From Candidatus Elarobacter sp. (GTDB lineage Bacteria > Vulcanimicrobiota > Vulcanimicrobiia > Vulcanimicrobiales > Vulcanimicrobiaceae), in contig JASLGJ010000253.1 of the NCBI GenBank assembly GCA_030150085.1, positions 1 to 7,217 of the forward strand: 7,217 nucleotides of DNA. The letters run 5' to 3'. The notes below the pieces were generated by a model that searched no databases, was not told where the DNA came from, and saw only the letters and a list, made by a program, of their open reading frames with translations. The translations under genes were made by a program, and so were the position numbers. This document shows positions 1-5,334 of the stretch, piece after piece (position 1 is the stretch's first letter; every line of letters starts with the position of its first letter).

Positions 1-59
1 GCGTCGTCCAGCAACGCGGAGAAGCGCACCCGGTCGGCCTCGCGCTCGGCGGTGTCCAC
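1..59 (-). CDS. Start of an unidentified downstream gene (partial)
   Basis: Directly after the TGA stop of the second halogenase, with no gap, a GTG opens a frame that stays open to the window edge. It reads MDTAEREADRVRFSALLDD, 19 codons plus two bases. The abutting stop and start fit the tight coupling of the rest of this operon. There is no clear Shine-Dalgarno sequence, so translation would rely on re-initiation after the halogenase. The fragment is too short to assign a family. By analogy with SyrC in syringomycin synthesis, or with thioesterases in related clusters, a transferase or hydrolase that unloads the carrier would make sense, but nothing in these residues shows it. The real start could also lie further downstream, outside the window. 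Confidence 0.4.
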   Translation of the reverse strand, partial: MDTAEREADRVRFSALLDD

Positions 60-1022
60 TCAGCGCGGGTTCGCGTTGACGTACGGCTTGCCGCGCAGGG
101 TGTGGGTGCGCAGCTTGTTGATGCCGTACTCGTCGCGGCCCGAGACCAGCACCGCGCCGAAGTTGTCCAGCGAGAAGCTGCCGCCCAGCTCGGTCACCCG
201 GTTGGTGTCCTTCATCGCGGCGTAGATGCTGACCGACGTCGGCACGTAGCGCGCGGCGAAGCCCAGCCGCATGTCCTTGGTCTTGCCCAGGTGCGGCAGC
301 GACGCGTGCATCAGGGTCGACCAGAAGATCACGAACTGGCCCGCCTTGCAGGGCACCGAGACGGCCTTGGACTCGTCGGGCTCCCAGCTGGGGTCCTTCT
401 GGATCTCGCGCCAGTCGTAGCCGAAGAAGCCGCGCAGGATGCCGTTGACCTCTTTCTGGTTGACCCGGGTGGGATCGTAGTGCATGCCGCGGCTCTCGTC
501 GAAGTTCATCACGCCCTGCGTGCCCGGAATGAACTGCAGGCAGCCCGTCTCCTCGCTGGCCTCGGTCAGCGCGATCCACATCGTCATCGCCCCGCCGTAG
601 CTCGAGCCGTTGGGCCAGACGATGTGCGGGATGCCGTTGCCGCCGCCGAAGGTGTCGGCCTGGTGCCAGTCCGTTCCCTCGCTGCCGGGATACTTCGGAA
701 AGAACTCCGAGCGCCAGCAGATGACGTCGGGGCCGAGGATGCTCGCCATCGGGTGGACGATCTCGGGCCGGCAGATCAGCTCGGCCAAGAAGTCGTTGTC
801 GAGGTGGCGGTCGTAGTCGTACACGCCGGTGCCCGGCTTGGTGTCGGGATAGGGCGCCTTGCTGCGGTCCCACAGCGCCAGGCGCTCGCGCTTCCAGATC
901 GCGTTCATCTCGGCGGGCTCGAACAGGGTGAACGGGCCCAGGTAGCCGCGCTGGCGGAACTGCTCGAGCTCCTCGCGGCTCAGGAAGAACTTCTTGGTGG
1001 GCTGCTCGATCTGGGTCGACAT
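60..1022 (-). CDS. SyrB2-type non-heme iron halogenase, second copy (Hal2)
   Basis: This 320-aa protein belongs to the iron(II)/2-oxoglutarate halogenases that chlorinate unactivated carbons of aminoacyl groups bound to a carrier protein. It looks like SyrB2 over its whole length, and SyrB2 is about 310 aa. The metal site reads GTDWHQADTF: His120 is an iron ligand and Ala122 replaces the Asp of hydroxylases, leaving room for chloride. The second His is His239 in FWSTLMHAS. Arg258 in AARYVP matches the SyrB2 arginine that holds 2-oxoglutarate. Other family signatures are CWRSEFFPKYPG (about 102-113) and RGFFGYDWR (197-205). Two positions depart from SyrB2 and from the neighbouring copy: Gly127 stands where they have Asn shortly after the HQA motif, and the TN-ANYDRH segment is replaced by VYDYDRH (67-73). 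Its ATG overlaps the upstream TGA by one base (TGATG), and GGAGAGA lies 5 bases before it. An open frame continues upstream to 1700, but that extension only overlaps the first halogenase and is discarded. Databases may label it phytanoyl-CoA dioxygenase, the parent superfamily. Confidence 0.93.
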   Translation of the reverse strand: MSTQIEQPTKKFFLSREELEQFRQRGYLGPFTLFEPAEMNAIWKRERLALWDRSKAPYPDTKPGTGVYDYDRHLDNDFLAELICRPEIVHPMASILGPDVICWRSEFFPKYPGSEGTDWHQADTFGGGNGIPHIVWPNGSSYGGAMTMWIALTEASEETGCLQFIPGTQGVMNFDESRGMHYDPTRVNQKEVNGILRGFFGYDWREIQKDPSWEPDESKAVSVPCKAGQFVIFWSTLMHASLPHLGKTKDMRLGFAARYVPTSVSIYAAMKDTNRVTELGGSFSLDNFGAVLVSGRDEYGINKLRTHTLRGKPYVNANPR

Positions 1023-2005
1023 CACGTTCTCTCCGATGCTGCGGCGGGGCGGCGCTGGGTGTTGAACGGCACGCCCTGCACGGTGTGCGTCGCGATCTTG
1101 TTGTGGGGCTCGAGGTTGCGGCCCGACACGACCACCGCGCCGTAGTTGTCGAGGTCGGCCTTGCCGCCGAACTCGTTCAGCCCGGTCGACTCGGGGTACA
1201 CTTTGACGAACGAGGGCACGTAGCGCGCGGCGTAGCCCAGGCGCATCTTCTTGGTCGCCCCGTTGTGCGGGTGCGACGCGTGCAGCAGGGTCGACCAGAA
1301 GATGATGAACTGGCCCGGGCGCATGACCATCGACACGGCCTGGCTCTCGTCGGGCCGCCAGTCGGGGTCGACCTGGAGCTGGCGGTAGTCGTAGCCGAAG
1401 AAGCCGCGCCGGGTGCCTTCCTTGGCGACCTGGTTGATCTTGGCCGCGTCGTACTCCATCTTCTTGGTCTCGTCGTAGTAGATGGTGCGGTGGCTGCCGG
1501 GGATGATCTGCATGCAGCCGTTCTCGACCGTCGACTCGGTGAAGGCGGTCCAGACCGTCAGCGTGCCGCGCCCGTTGGTCTCGGGCGGCCAGAGGATCTG
1601 CGGCTTCTTCTCGCTGTCGACGTTGGCGAAGGTGCCGGCCTGGTGCCAGTCCGTCCCCTCGTCGCCCGGGTACTTGGGGAAGAACTCGCTGCGCCAGCAC
1701 AGGATGTCGGGCCCGAACACGCCGGCCAGGCGGTCGACGATCTCGGGCCGGCAGACGTGCTCGGCTAAAAATGGGACGTCGAAGTGGCGGTCGTAGTTGG
1801 CCAGGTTGGTGACGCCCGAGGCGGTGCCCTCGCGCTTGTAGATCGCCTTGCTCGAATCGAGCAGCTGCGGGCGGACCACGCGCATGATCCGCTCCATCTC
1901 GGCCGGTTCGTAGAGCGTGAACGGACCGGCGTAACCCCGCTCGTGGAAAGCCGCCAATTCTTCGGGGCTGAAGGCGAATCGGCCGGCAGGTTCGGCTAGT
2001 TGCAT
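1022..2005 (-). CDS. SyrB2/CytC3-type non-heme iron halogenase, first copy (Hal1)
   Basis: This 327-aa protein is an iron(II)/2-oxoglutarate-dependent halogenase expected to chlorinate an aminoacyl thioester on the carrier protein encoded just upstream. The iron site reads GTDWHQAGTF: His121 is the first ligand, Ala123 takes the place of the usual Asp, and His242 in FWSTLLHAS is the second His. Arg261 in AARYVP should bind 2-oxoglutarate. The second-shell residues of SyrB2 are kept: Phe126 and Asn128 after the HQA motif, Thr150 in GTLTVW, and TNLANYDRH at 66-74. GFFGYDYRQLQ (201-211) is also nearly identical to SyrB2. Of the two copies this is the more canonical. It begins 22 bases after the carrier gene, and AGGAG sits 7 bases before the ATG. 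A short run of AT-rich codons (CCA TTT TTA) encodes residues 78-80, unlike the surrounding GC-rich codons. Known relatives can add one, two or, with a partner enzyme, three chlorines. The number added here cannot be read from sequence. Confidence 0.95.
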   Translation of the reverse strand: MQLAEPAGRFAFSPEELAAFHERGYAGPFTLYEPAEMERIMRVVRPQLLDSSKAIYKREGTASGVTNLANYDRHFDVPFLAEHVCRPEIVDRLAGVFGPDILCWRSEFFPKYPGDEGTDWHQAGTFANVDSEKKPQILWPPETNGRGTLTVWTAFTESTVENGCMQIIPGSHRTIYYDETKKMEYDAAKINQVAKEGTRRGFFGYDYRQLQVDPDWRPDESQAVSMVMRPGQFIIFWSTLLHASHPHNGATKKMRLGYAARYVPSFVKVYPESTGLNEFGGKADLDNYGAVVVSGRNLEPHNKIATHTVQGVPFNTQRRPAAASERT

Positions 2006-2027
2006 GTGCGTGCTCCTGTGCGTGCCG

Positions 2028-2315
2028 CTACGGGCGCGCGCCGGCGGCGAAGTCGAGCGCGCTCTTGGTCAGCGCGCGCACCGTCGCGCCCTTGGCGACG
2101 ATGTCGGTCGGCAGATCGGCATCGAAGTACTCGCCCATCTTGGTCACGACGGCGACCAGCGAGAGCGAGGTCCCGCCCAGTTCGAAGAAGTCGTCGTCCA
2201 GGCCGATCTCCGGCGGAGCGTCCTCGTCCAACACTTCTTTCCAGATCGTGCGGACGACGTCGTGCGCCTCTTCCAGGCGCGCGTCCGCGGGAGCTGCGAT
2301 TTCACCCGTGCTCAT
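2028..2315 (-). CDS. Free-standing peptidyl carrier protein
   Basis: A 95-aa stand-alone thiolation (PCP/ACP) domain. The phosphopantetheine site is DDFFELGGTSLSL (about 40-53), with Ser50 as the residue that would carry the 4'-phosphopantetheine arm. Helix 1 (about 13-30) and the C-terminal helix fit a carrier of normal length, with no other domain attached. Its ATG overlaps the TGA of the adenylation gene (ATGA), and GAGGAAG precedes it, so the two proteins are probably made in a coupled way. Inferred role: it receives the aminoacyl group from the adenylation enzyme and presents it to the two halogenases, as CytC2 or BarA does in known pathways. SyrB2-type enzymes act on the tethered amino acid rather than the free one, so a dedicated carrier is expected here. 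A phosphopantetheinyl transferase would have to be encoded elsewhere. Confidence 0.94.
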   Translation of the reverse strand: MSTGEIAAPADARLEEAHDVVRTIWKEVLDEDAPPEIGLDDDFFELGGTSLSLVAVVTKMGEYFDADLPTDIVAKGATVRALTKSALDFAAGARP

Positions 2316-4165
2316 GGAGCTTCCTCATTCTGTTGCGTTTGGTGCAGGTTGGCTCTGATCGCGTTGACCAGGCCGGCGATCGTGGTCGTGCGCGGGTCGA
2401 GATCGCTCGGGACGAAGCCGTGGCGGGCCCGCAAGTGGTCGAGCAGGAGCGTGCTGAGCTCGCGCTCGAGCGGAGTGCGCGCGGCGCTCGCGGGACTGGC
2501 GGCGAGCGGCCGCCACTCCGGCTTGGGCAAGAGGTCGCGGTCGACTTTGCCGTTCGCGGTGAGCGGGACGCGGTCGAGGTAGACGAAGGTGGCCGGCACC
2601 ATGTGGGCCGGCAGGACGGCGCGCAGCGCGTCGCGCAGCTCGAGCGAGCCGGGCACGTCGCCGCTGGGCCCGACGACGTAGGCCACGATCCGCTTGTCGC
2701 CGTGCTTGTCGGGGATGCCGACGACCACCGCCTGGGTCACCCCGGGCTGGGCCAGCAGCGCGGCCTCGATCTCGGCCGGCTCGACCCGGAAGCCGCGCAC
2801 CTTGAGCTGGCGGTCGGCCCGCCCCAAGAACGCGAGCGTGCCGTCGGGGTCGAGCCGCACCAGGTCGCCGGTCCGGTACGCCCGCTCGCGCGCGCCGCCC
2901 GGCCCGGCGATCTGGACGAACTTCTCGGCCGTCAGCTCGGGCGCGCCGAGGTAGCCGCGCGCCACGCCCTCGCCGGCGACGTACAGCTCGCCCGGCTGCC
3001 CGGCCGGAACCGGGCGGCGCTGCTCGTCGAGGATGTGGACCCGGGTGTTGGCGACCGGCTTGCCGATCGGGATCGAGGCTCCGCGCAGGTGCTCGGGCGC
3101 GATCCGGCAGCACACGCTGAACGTCGTGCACTCGGTCGGTCCGTAGCCGTTGATCACCTGACAGCCCGGGTGGCGCTCCATCACCTGCGCGACGTGGCGG
3201 ACCGAGAGCACGTCGCCCCCGACCAGCAGCTGGCGGACCGGCGCGAAGACCTCCGGCGCGGCCTCGACGACCTGGTTGAAGAACCCGGCCGAGAGCCACA
3301 GCACCGAGACCGCGTGCTCGCTCAGGAGCGTCCCGATCCGGTGGATGTCGGGCAGCGGGCGGTCGTAGAGCACCAGCGTGCCGCCGTTGAGCAGCGCGCC
3401 CCAGATCTCGAAGGTCGAGGCGTCGAACGCGACCGGCGCGAGCTGGAGGAACACGTCCCGCGCGCTCAGGCGCACGTAGTTGGTGTTGAGGACCAGGCGC
3501 GCGATGTTGCGGTGCTCGACCACCACGCCCTTGGGCTCGCCGGTGGTGCCCGAGGTGTACATCACGTACGCCGCGTCGGACGCCGAGCGCGCGAGCGCGG
3601 GAGCGCTCGGCCGGGCCGCGGCGAGCCGGCCGCGCTCTGCCTCGAGGTCGACCAGCACCCGTCCCGGGCCCGCGAACGCGCCCAGCTGCGGCCCGCTCCC
3701 GACGATCAGCGCGCACGCCGCGTTGTCGACCATATAGAGTAAACGTTCTAACGGATACGCCGCATCGAGCGGGAGATACGCCCCGCCGGCCTTCAGGATC
3801 GCGAGGAACGCGACGAGCATCGCGGGCGAGCGCTCCAGGCACACCCCGACCGTCGTCTCGCGCCCGCAGCCCAGCTCGCTCAGCACGCTGGCGAGCCGGT
3901 CGCTGGCTTCGTCGAGCTCGCGGTAGGTCGTGCGCGCGCCTTCGTACACCAGCGCGGCGGCGGCGGGGCTGGCCGCGGCCTGGCGCTTGAAGAGGACGTC
4001 GACGCACGTCTCGCGGGGGTAGGCGCTCCAGGTGTCGTTGACGTCCGGCGCGCCGTCGTGCGATCCGTTGCCTGCCGCAACGTGACGCGCGTCACGAGCG
4101 GCGTGGGCGTGCGGCGAACCCGGTGCGTCTGCTGCGGCGGCGTTACAGGCGGCGGGGATCGTCAT
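2312..4165 (-). CDS. Free-standing NRPS adenylation enzyme, valine-type pocket
   Basis: This 617-aa enzyme should activate an amino acid as the aminoacyl-AMP and load it on the downstream carrier protein. Core motifs appear in order: A2 LKAGGAYLPLD (124-134), A3 YTSGTTGEPKG (203-213), A4 FDASTFEIW (247-255), A5 NGYGPTE (339-345), A7 YRTGDLVR (430-437), A8 RGFRVEPAEIE (457-467) and A10 NGKVDRDLLP (538-547, catalytic Lys540). Aligned to GrsA, the pocket is Asp248, Ala249, Phe252, Trp290, Leu314, Gly316, Gly340, Thr348, Phe349 and Lys540, i.e. DAFWLGGTFK. This differs by one conservative change from the standard valine code DAFWIGGTFK. No condensation, epimerase or thioesterase domain is present. 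Residues 42-60 (NDTWSAYPRETC...) look like the linker that normally joins a condensation domain to an A domain. After A10, a tail of about 55 residues looks like a carrier domain lacking its serine core. The start at 4165 is supported by GGAGGAG 6 bases upstream; an upstream in-frame start at 4270 would run over the divergent regulator. 2-Aminobutyrate is an alternative substrate. Confidence 0.94.
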   Translation of the reverse strand: MTIPAACNAAAADAPGSPHAHAARDARHVAAGNGSHDGAPDVNDTWSAYPRETCVDVLFKRQAAASPAAAALVYEGARTTYRELDEASDRLASVLSELGCGRETTVGVCLERSPAMLVAFLAILKAGGAYLPLDAAYPLERLLYMVDNAACALIVGSGPQLGAFAGPGRVLVDLEAERGRLAAARPSAPALARSASDAAYVMYTSGTTGEPKGVVVEHRNIARLVLNTNYVRLSARDVFLQLAPVAFDASTFEIWGALLNGGTLVLYDRPLPDIHRIGTLLSEHAVSVLWLSAGFFNQVVEAAPEVFAPVRQLLVGGDVLSVRHVAQVMERHPGCQVINGYGPTECTTFSVCCRIAPEHLRGASIPIGKPVANTRVHILDEQRRPVPAGQPGELYVAGEGVARGYLGAPELTAEKFVQIAGPGGARERAYRTGDLVRLDPDGTLAFLGRADRQLKVRGFRVEPAEIEAALLAQPGVTQAVVVGIPDKHGDKRIVAYVVGPSGDVPGSLELRDALRAVLPAHMVPATFVYLDRVPLTANGKVDRDLLPKPEWRPLAASPASAARTPLERELSTLLLDHLRARHGFVPSDLDPRTTTIAGLVNAIRANLHQTQQNEEAP

Positions 4166-4171
4166 CGTCTG

Positions 4172-4178
4172 CTCCTCC
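4172..4178 (-). promoter_or_regulatory. Ribosome binding site of the adenylation gene
   Basis: On the minus strand this reads GGAGGAG and ends 6 bases before the ATG at 4165. It is the strongest Shine-Dalgarno match in the window. It decides the start of the adenylation gene against the longer frame beginning at 4270. Confidence 0.85.
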
Positions 4179-4226
4179 GGTTGTGGCCTGAGCGCGCAGT
4201 GTACGCCACGGAGGGGGTGCGCGTCC

Positions 4227-4232
4227 AATATA
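4227..4232 (-). promoter_or_regulatory. Candidate -10 box for the halogenation operon
   Basis: The 103-bp gap between the divergent adenylation and LysR genes (4166-4268) has a single AT-rich patch, AATATATC, at 4227-4234. On the minus strand it gives TATATT, a good -10 hexamer, about 60 bases upstream of the adenylation ATG. No TTGACA-like -35 lies 16-18 bases further upstream, so the promoter would probably need an activator. The same patch could serve as a -10 for the regulator on the plus strand (TATATC), which would make the two promoters overlap. This is inferred from hexamer similarity only. Confidence 0.4.
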
Positions 4233-4252
4233 TCAGGAGAGCATCCCTCATA
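4231..4252. promoter_or_regulatory. Candidate operator: imperfect inverted repeat in the divergent promoter
   Basis: The arms are TATCAGG and CCTCATA, separated by 8 bases. They match at 6 of 7 positions when one is reverse-complemented. The element contains a T-N11-A pair, the minimal LysR-type recognition pattern. It lies against the only promoter-like -10 patch and 16 bases before the LysR start codon. A LysR-type protein bound here could control both its own gene and the halogenation operon. Such short dyads also occur by chance, so this is a candidate only. Confidence 0.4.
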
Positions 4253-4268
4253 GCGCGAACGTCTCACC

Positions 4269-5195
4269 ATGCAACTGAAGCGCCTTCGCTATTTTCTCGC
4301 GGTCGCCGATTCGTTGCACTTCAGCCGTGCGGCGGCGACGCTGGGCATCGCCCAGCCGCCCCTCAGCCAGCAGATCCGCAAGCTCGAGGAAGACCTGGGC
4401 GTGGCCCTGTTCGAGCGCGACCGCCAGTCGGTGCACCTGACGGACGCCGGCCAGCGCTTCGTCCCCGAGGCGCGCGCGGTGCTCGAGCGCCTGGAGGACG
4501 CCTACGCGGTCGCGCGCGAGACCGGCGACGGCGAGTCGGGCCGGCTCGAAGTCGGCGTGATAGGCACTGCTACCTACGGCCACTGCATGGACGTGCTGGC
4601 CGAGTACCGCCGGGCACACCCGCGGGTCGAGCTCAACGTGCGGATGTGGACCAACGCCGAGCAGCGCGAGGCCCTGCTGGCGCGCCGGCTGGACGTCGGC
4701 TTCATGCGCCCCTTCGTGGGCGACCCGCAGGTCGAGCGCTTCGAGATCGAGCGCCACCGGCTCTCGGTCGCCCTGCCGTCCTCGCACCCCCTGCGCGGGC
4801 AGAGCTCGATCGAGGCCACGGCGCTGGCCGGGGAGAGCTTCGTGCTGTTCGAGCGCCAGCGCGCGGTCGAGCTGCACGACGCGGTGATCGGGGCCTGCAC
4901 CAACGCCGGCTTCTCGCCCCAGGTGGTGGCCTACGCCGACGAGGTGCACGCCATGATCGCGCTGGTCGCGGCCGGGGTCGGGGTGTCGATCGTGCCCGAC
5001 GTGATGGCGCGCGGCAAGCGGCCCGGCGTGGTCTACCGCCCGCTGCGCACCGGGCGCCACGTCTCGGTCCCGCTCGTGCTGGCGCACCGCAAGGACGACC
5101 GGCGCAGCGTCGTGCAGCACTTCGTCGCGTTCGCCAAGAGCCAGACCCAGCCCAACCCGACCGAGCAGCGGCCGCCGACGCGCATCCTGGCCTGA
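4269..5195 (+). CDS. LysR-type transcriptional regulator
   Basis: This 308-aa protein has the standard LysR length. Residues 1-60 form the winged helix-turn-helix: LRYFLAVADSLHFSRAAATL, then GIAQPPLSQQIRKLEEDLG and ALFER. After a linker helix (about 60-90), the effector-binding domain starts at LEVGVIGTATYG and extends to about 290. The DNA-binding region most resembles the BenM/CatM/CbnR-like subgroup, whose effectors are often aromatic or chlorinated carboxylic acids, but the effector cannot be predicted here. It is transcribed away from the halogenation operon, with 103 bp between start codons. That is the usual LysR arrangement and makes the operon its most likely target besides itself. 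The start codon has only a weak ribosome binding site. The last 20 or so residues (QTQPNPTEQRPPTRILA) are Pro/Thr-rich and probably disordered. I see no convincing terminator after it. Confidence 0.93.
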   Translation: MQLKRLRYFLAVADSLHFSRAAATLGIAQPPLSQQIRKLEEDLGVALFERDRQSVHLTDAGQRFVPEARAVLERLEDAYAVARETGDGESGRLEVGVIGTATYGHCMDVLAEYRRAHPRVELNVRMWTNAEQREALLARRLDVGFMRPFVGDPQVERFEIERHRLSVALPSSHPLRGQSSIEATALAGESFVLFERQRAVELHDAVIGACTNAGFSPQVVAYADEVHAMIALVAAGVGVSIVPDVMARGKRPGVVYRPLRTGRHVSVPLVLAHRKDDRRSVVQHFVAFAKSQTQPNPTEQRPPTRILA

Positions 5196-5220
5196 CGTTT
5201 CGCGCCGCGCCGCGGCGTTC

Positions 5221-5251
5221 GCGTATGACGTGAAAGCGGGCGCGTATCACG
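5221..5251. repeat. Direct repeat upstream of the TRAP gene promoter
   Basis: GCGTATGACG (5221-5230) and GCGTATCACG (5242-5251) differ at one position, and their starts are 21 bp apart, close to two helical turns. The GCGTAT core recurs at 5285-5290, overlapping the proposed -10 box. The pair sits just upstream of the proposed -35 box, as binding sites for a regulator might. Given the GC-rich background this could be chance. Confidence 0.35.
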
Positions 5252-5263
5252 CTCCGCCGCCGC

Positions 5264-5293
5264 TTGCCAACCCGGTCGCGGCGCGCGTATACT
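5264..5293 (+). promoter_or_regulatory. Sigma70-type promoter for the TRAP-ilvD operon
   Basis: TTGCCA (5264-5269) and TATACT (5288-5293) are separated by 18 bp. Each hexamer differs from consensus at one position. Transcription would begin near 5300, leaving a leader of about 35 bases before the GTG start of the binding protein. This makes the TRAP-ilvD genes a separate unit from the LysR gene and rules out the longer reading frame from 5230, which would start upstream of the promoter. Confidence 0.6.
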
Positions 5294-5323
5294 GCGCGCA
5301 TTCGCCGCCCGGCGACGAGCCGA

Positions 5324-5329
5324 GGGAGG
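5324..5329 (+). promoter_or_regulatory. Ribosome binding site of the TRAP binding-protein gene
   Basis: GGGAGG lies 5 bases before GTG at 5335 and 8 bases before a second in-frame GTG at 5338. It fixes the start at one of these two codons, just ahead of the signal peptide. Confidence 0.7.
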
Positions 5330-5334
5330 TCAGC

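Noticed and set aside
60..1700. A 546-aa minus-strand frame that would extend Hal2 upstream
   Set aside because: The extra N-terminal part overlaps Hal1 in another frame and is an Arg/Pro-rich shadow. Hal2 has a proper ATG at 1022 with a ribosome binding site and a SyrB2-like N-terminus.
60..2005. Annotation of the two proteins as ordinary phytanoyl-CoA dioxygenase hydroxylases
   Set aside because: Both have Ala where hydroxylases of this superfamily have the iron-binding Asp, and both match SyrB2 along the full length.
2000..3742. Long plus-strand frame (580 aa) antisense to the adenylation and carrier genes
   Set aside because: It is Arg/Asp/Val-rich with no domain and mirrors the codons of the real genes, as is common in GC-rich DNA.
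4165..4270. Longer adenylation protein beginning at 4270
   Set aside because: It would overlap the LysR start and the promoter region; GGAGGAG before 4165 marks the real start.
5196..5225. Possible terminator after the LysR gene
   Set aside because: The GC-rich stretch can fold, but there is no T tract and no clean stem; such palindromes are frequent in this base composition.
5230..5334. Longer TRAP protein beginning at 5230
   Set aside because: A near-consensus promoter lies inside this stretch, and the signal peptide begins right after the GTG at 5335-5338, which has a good ribosome binding site.
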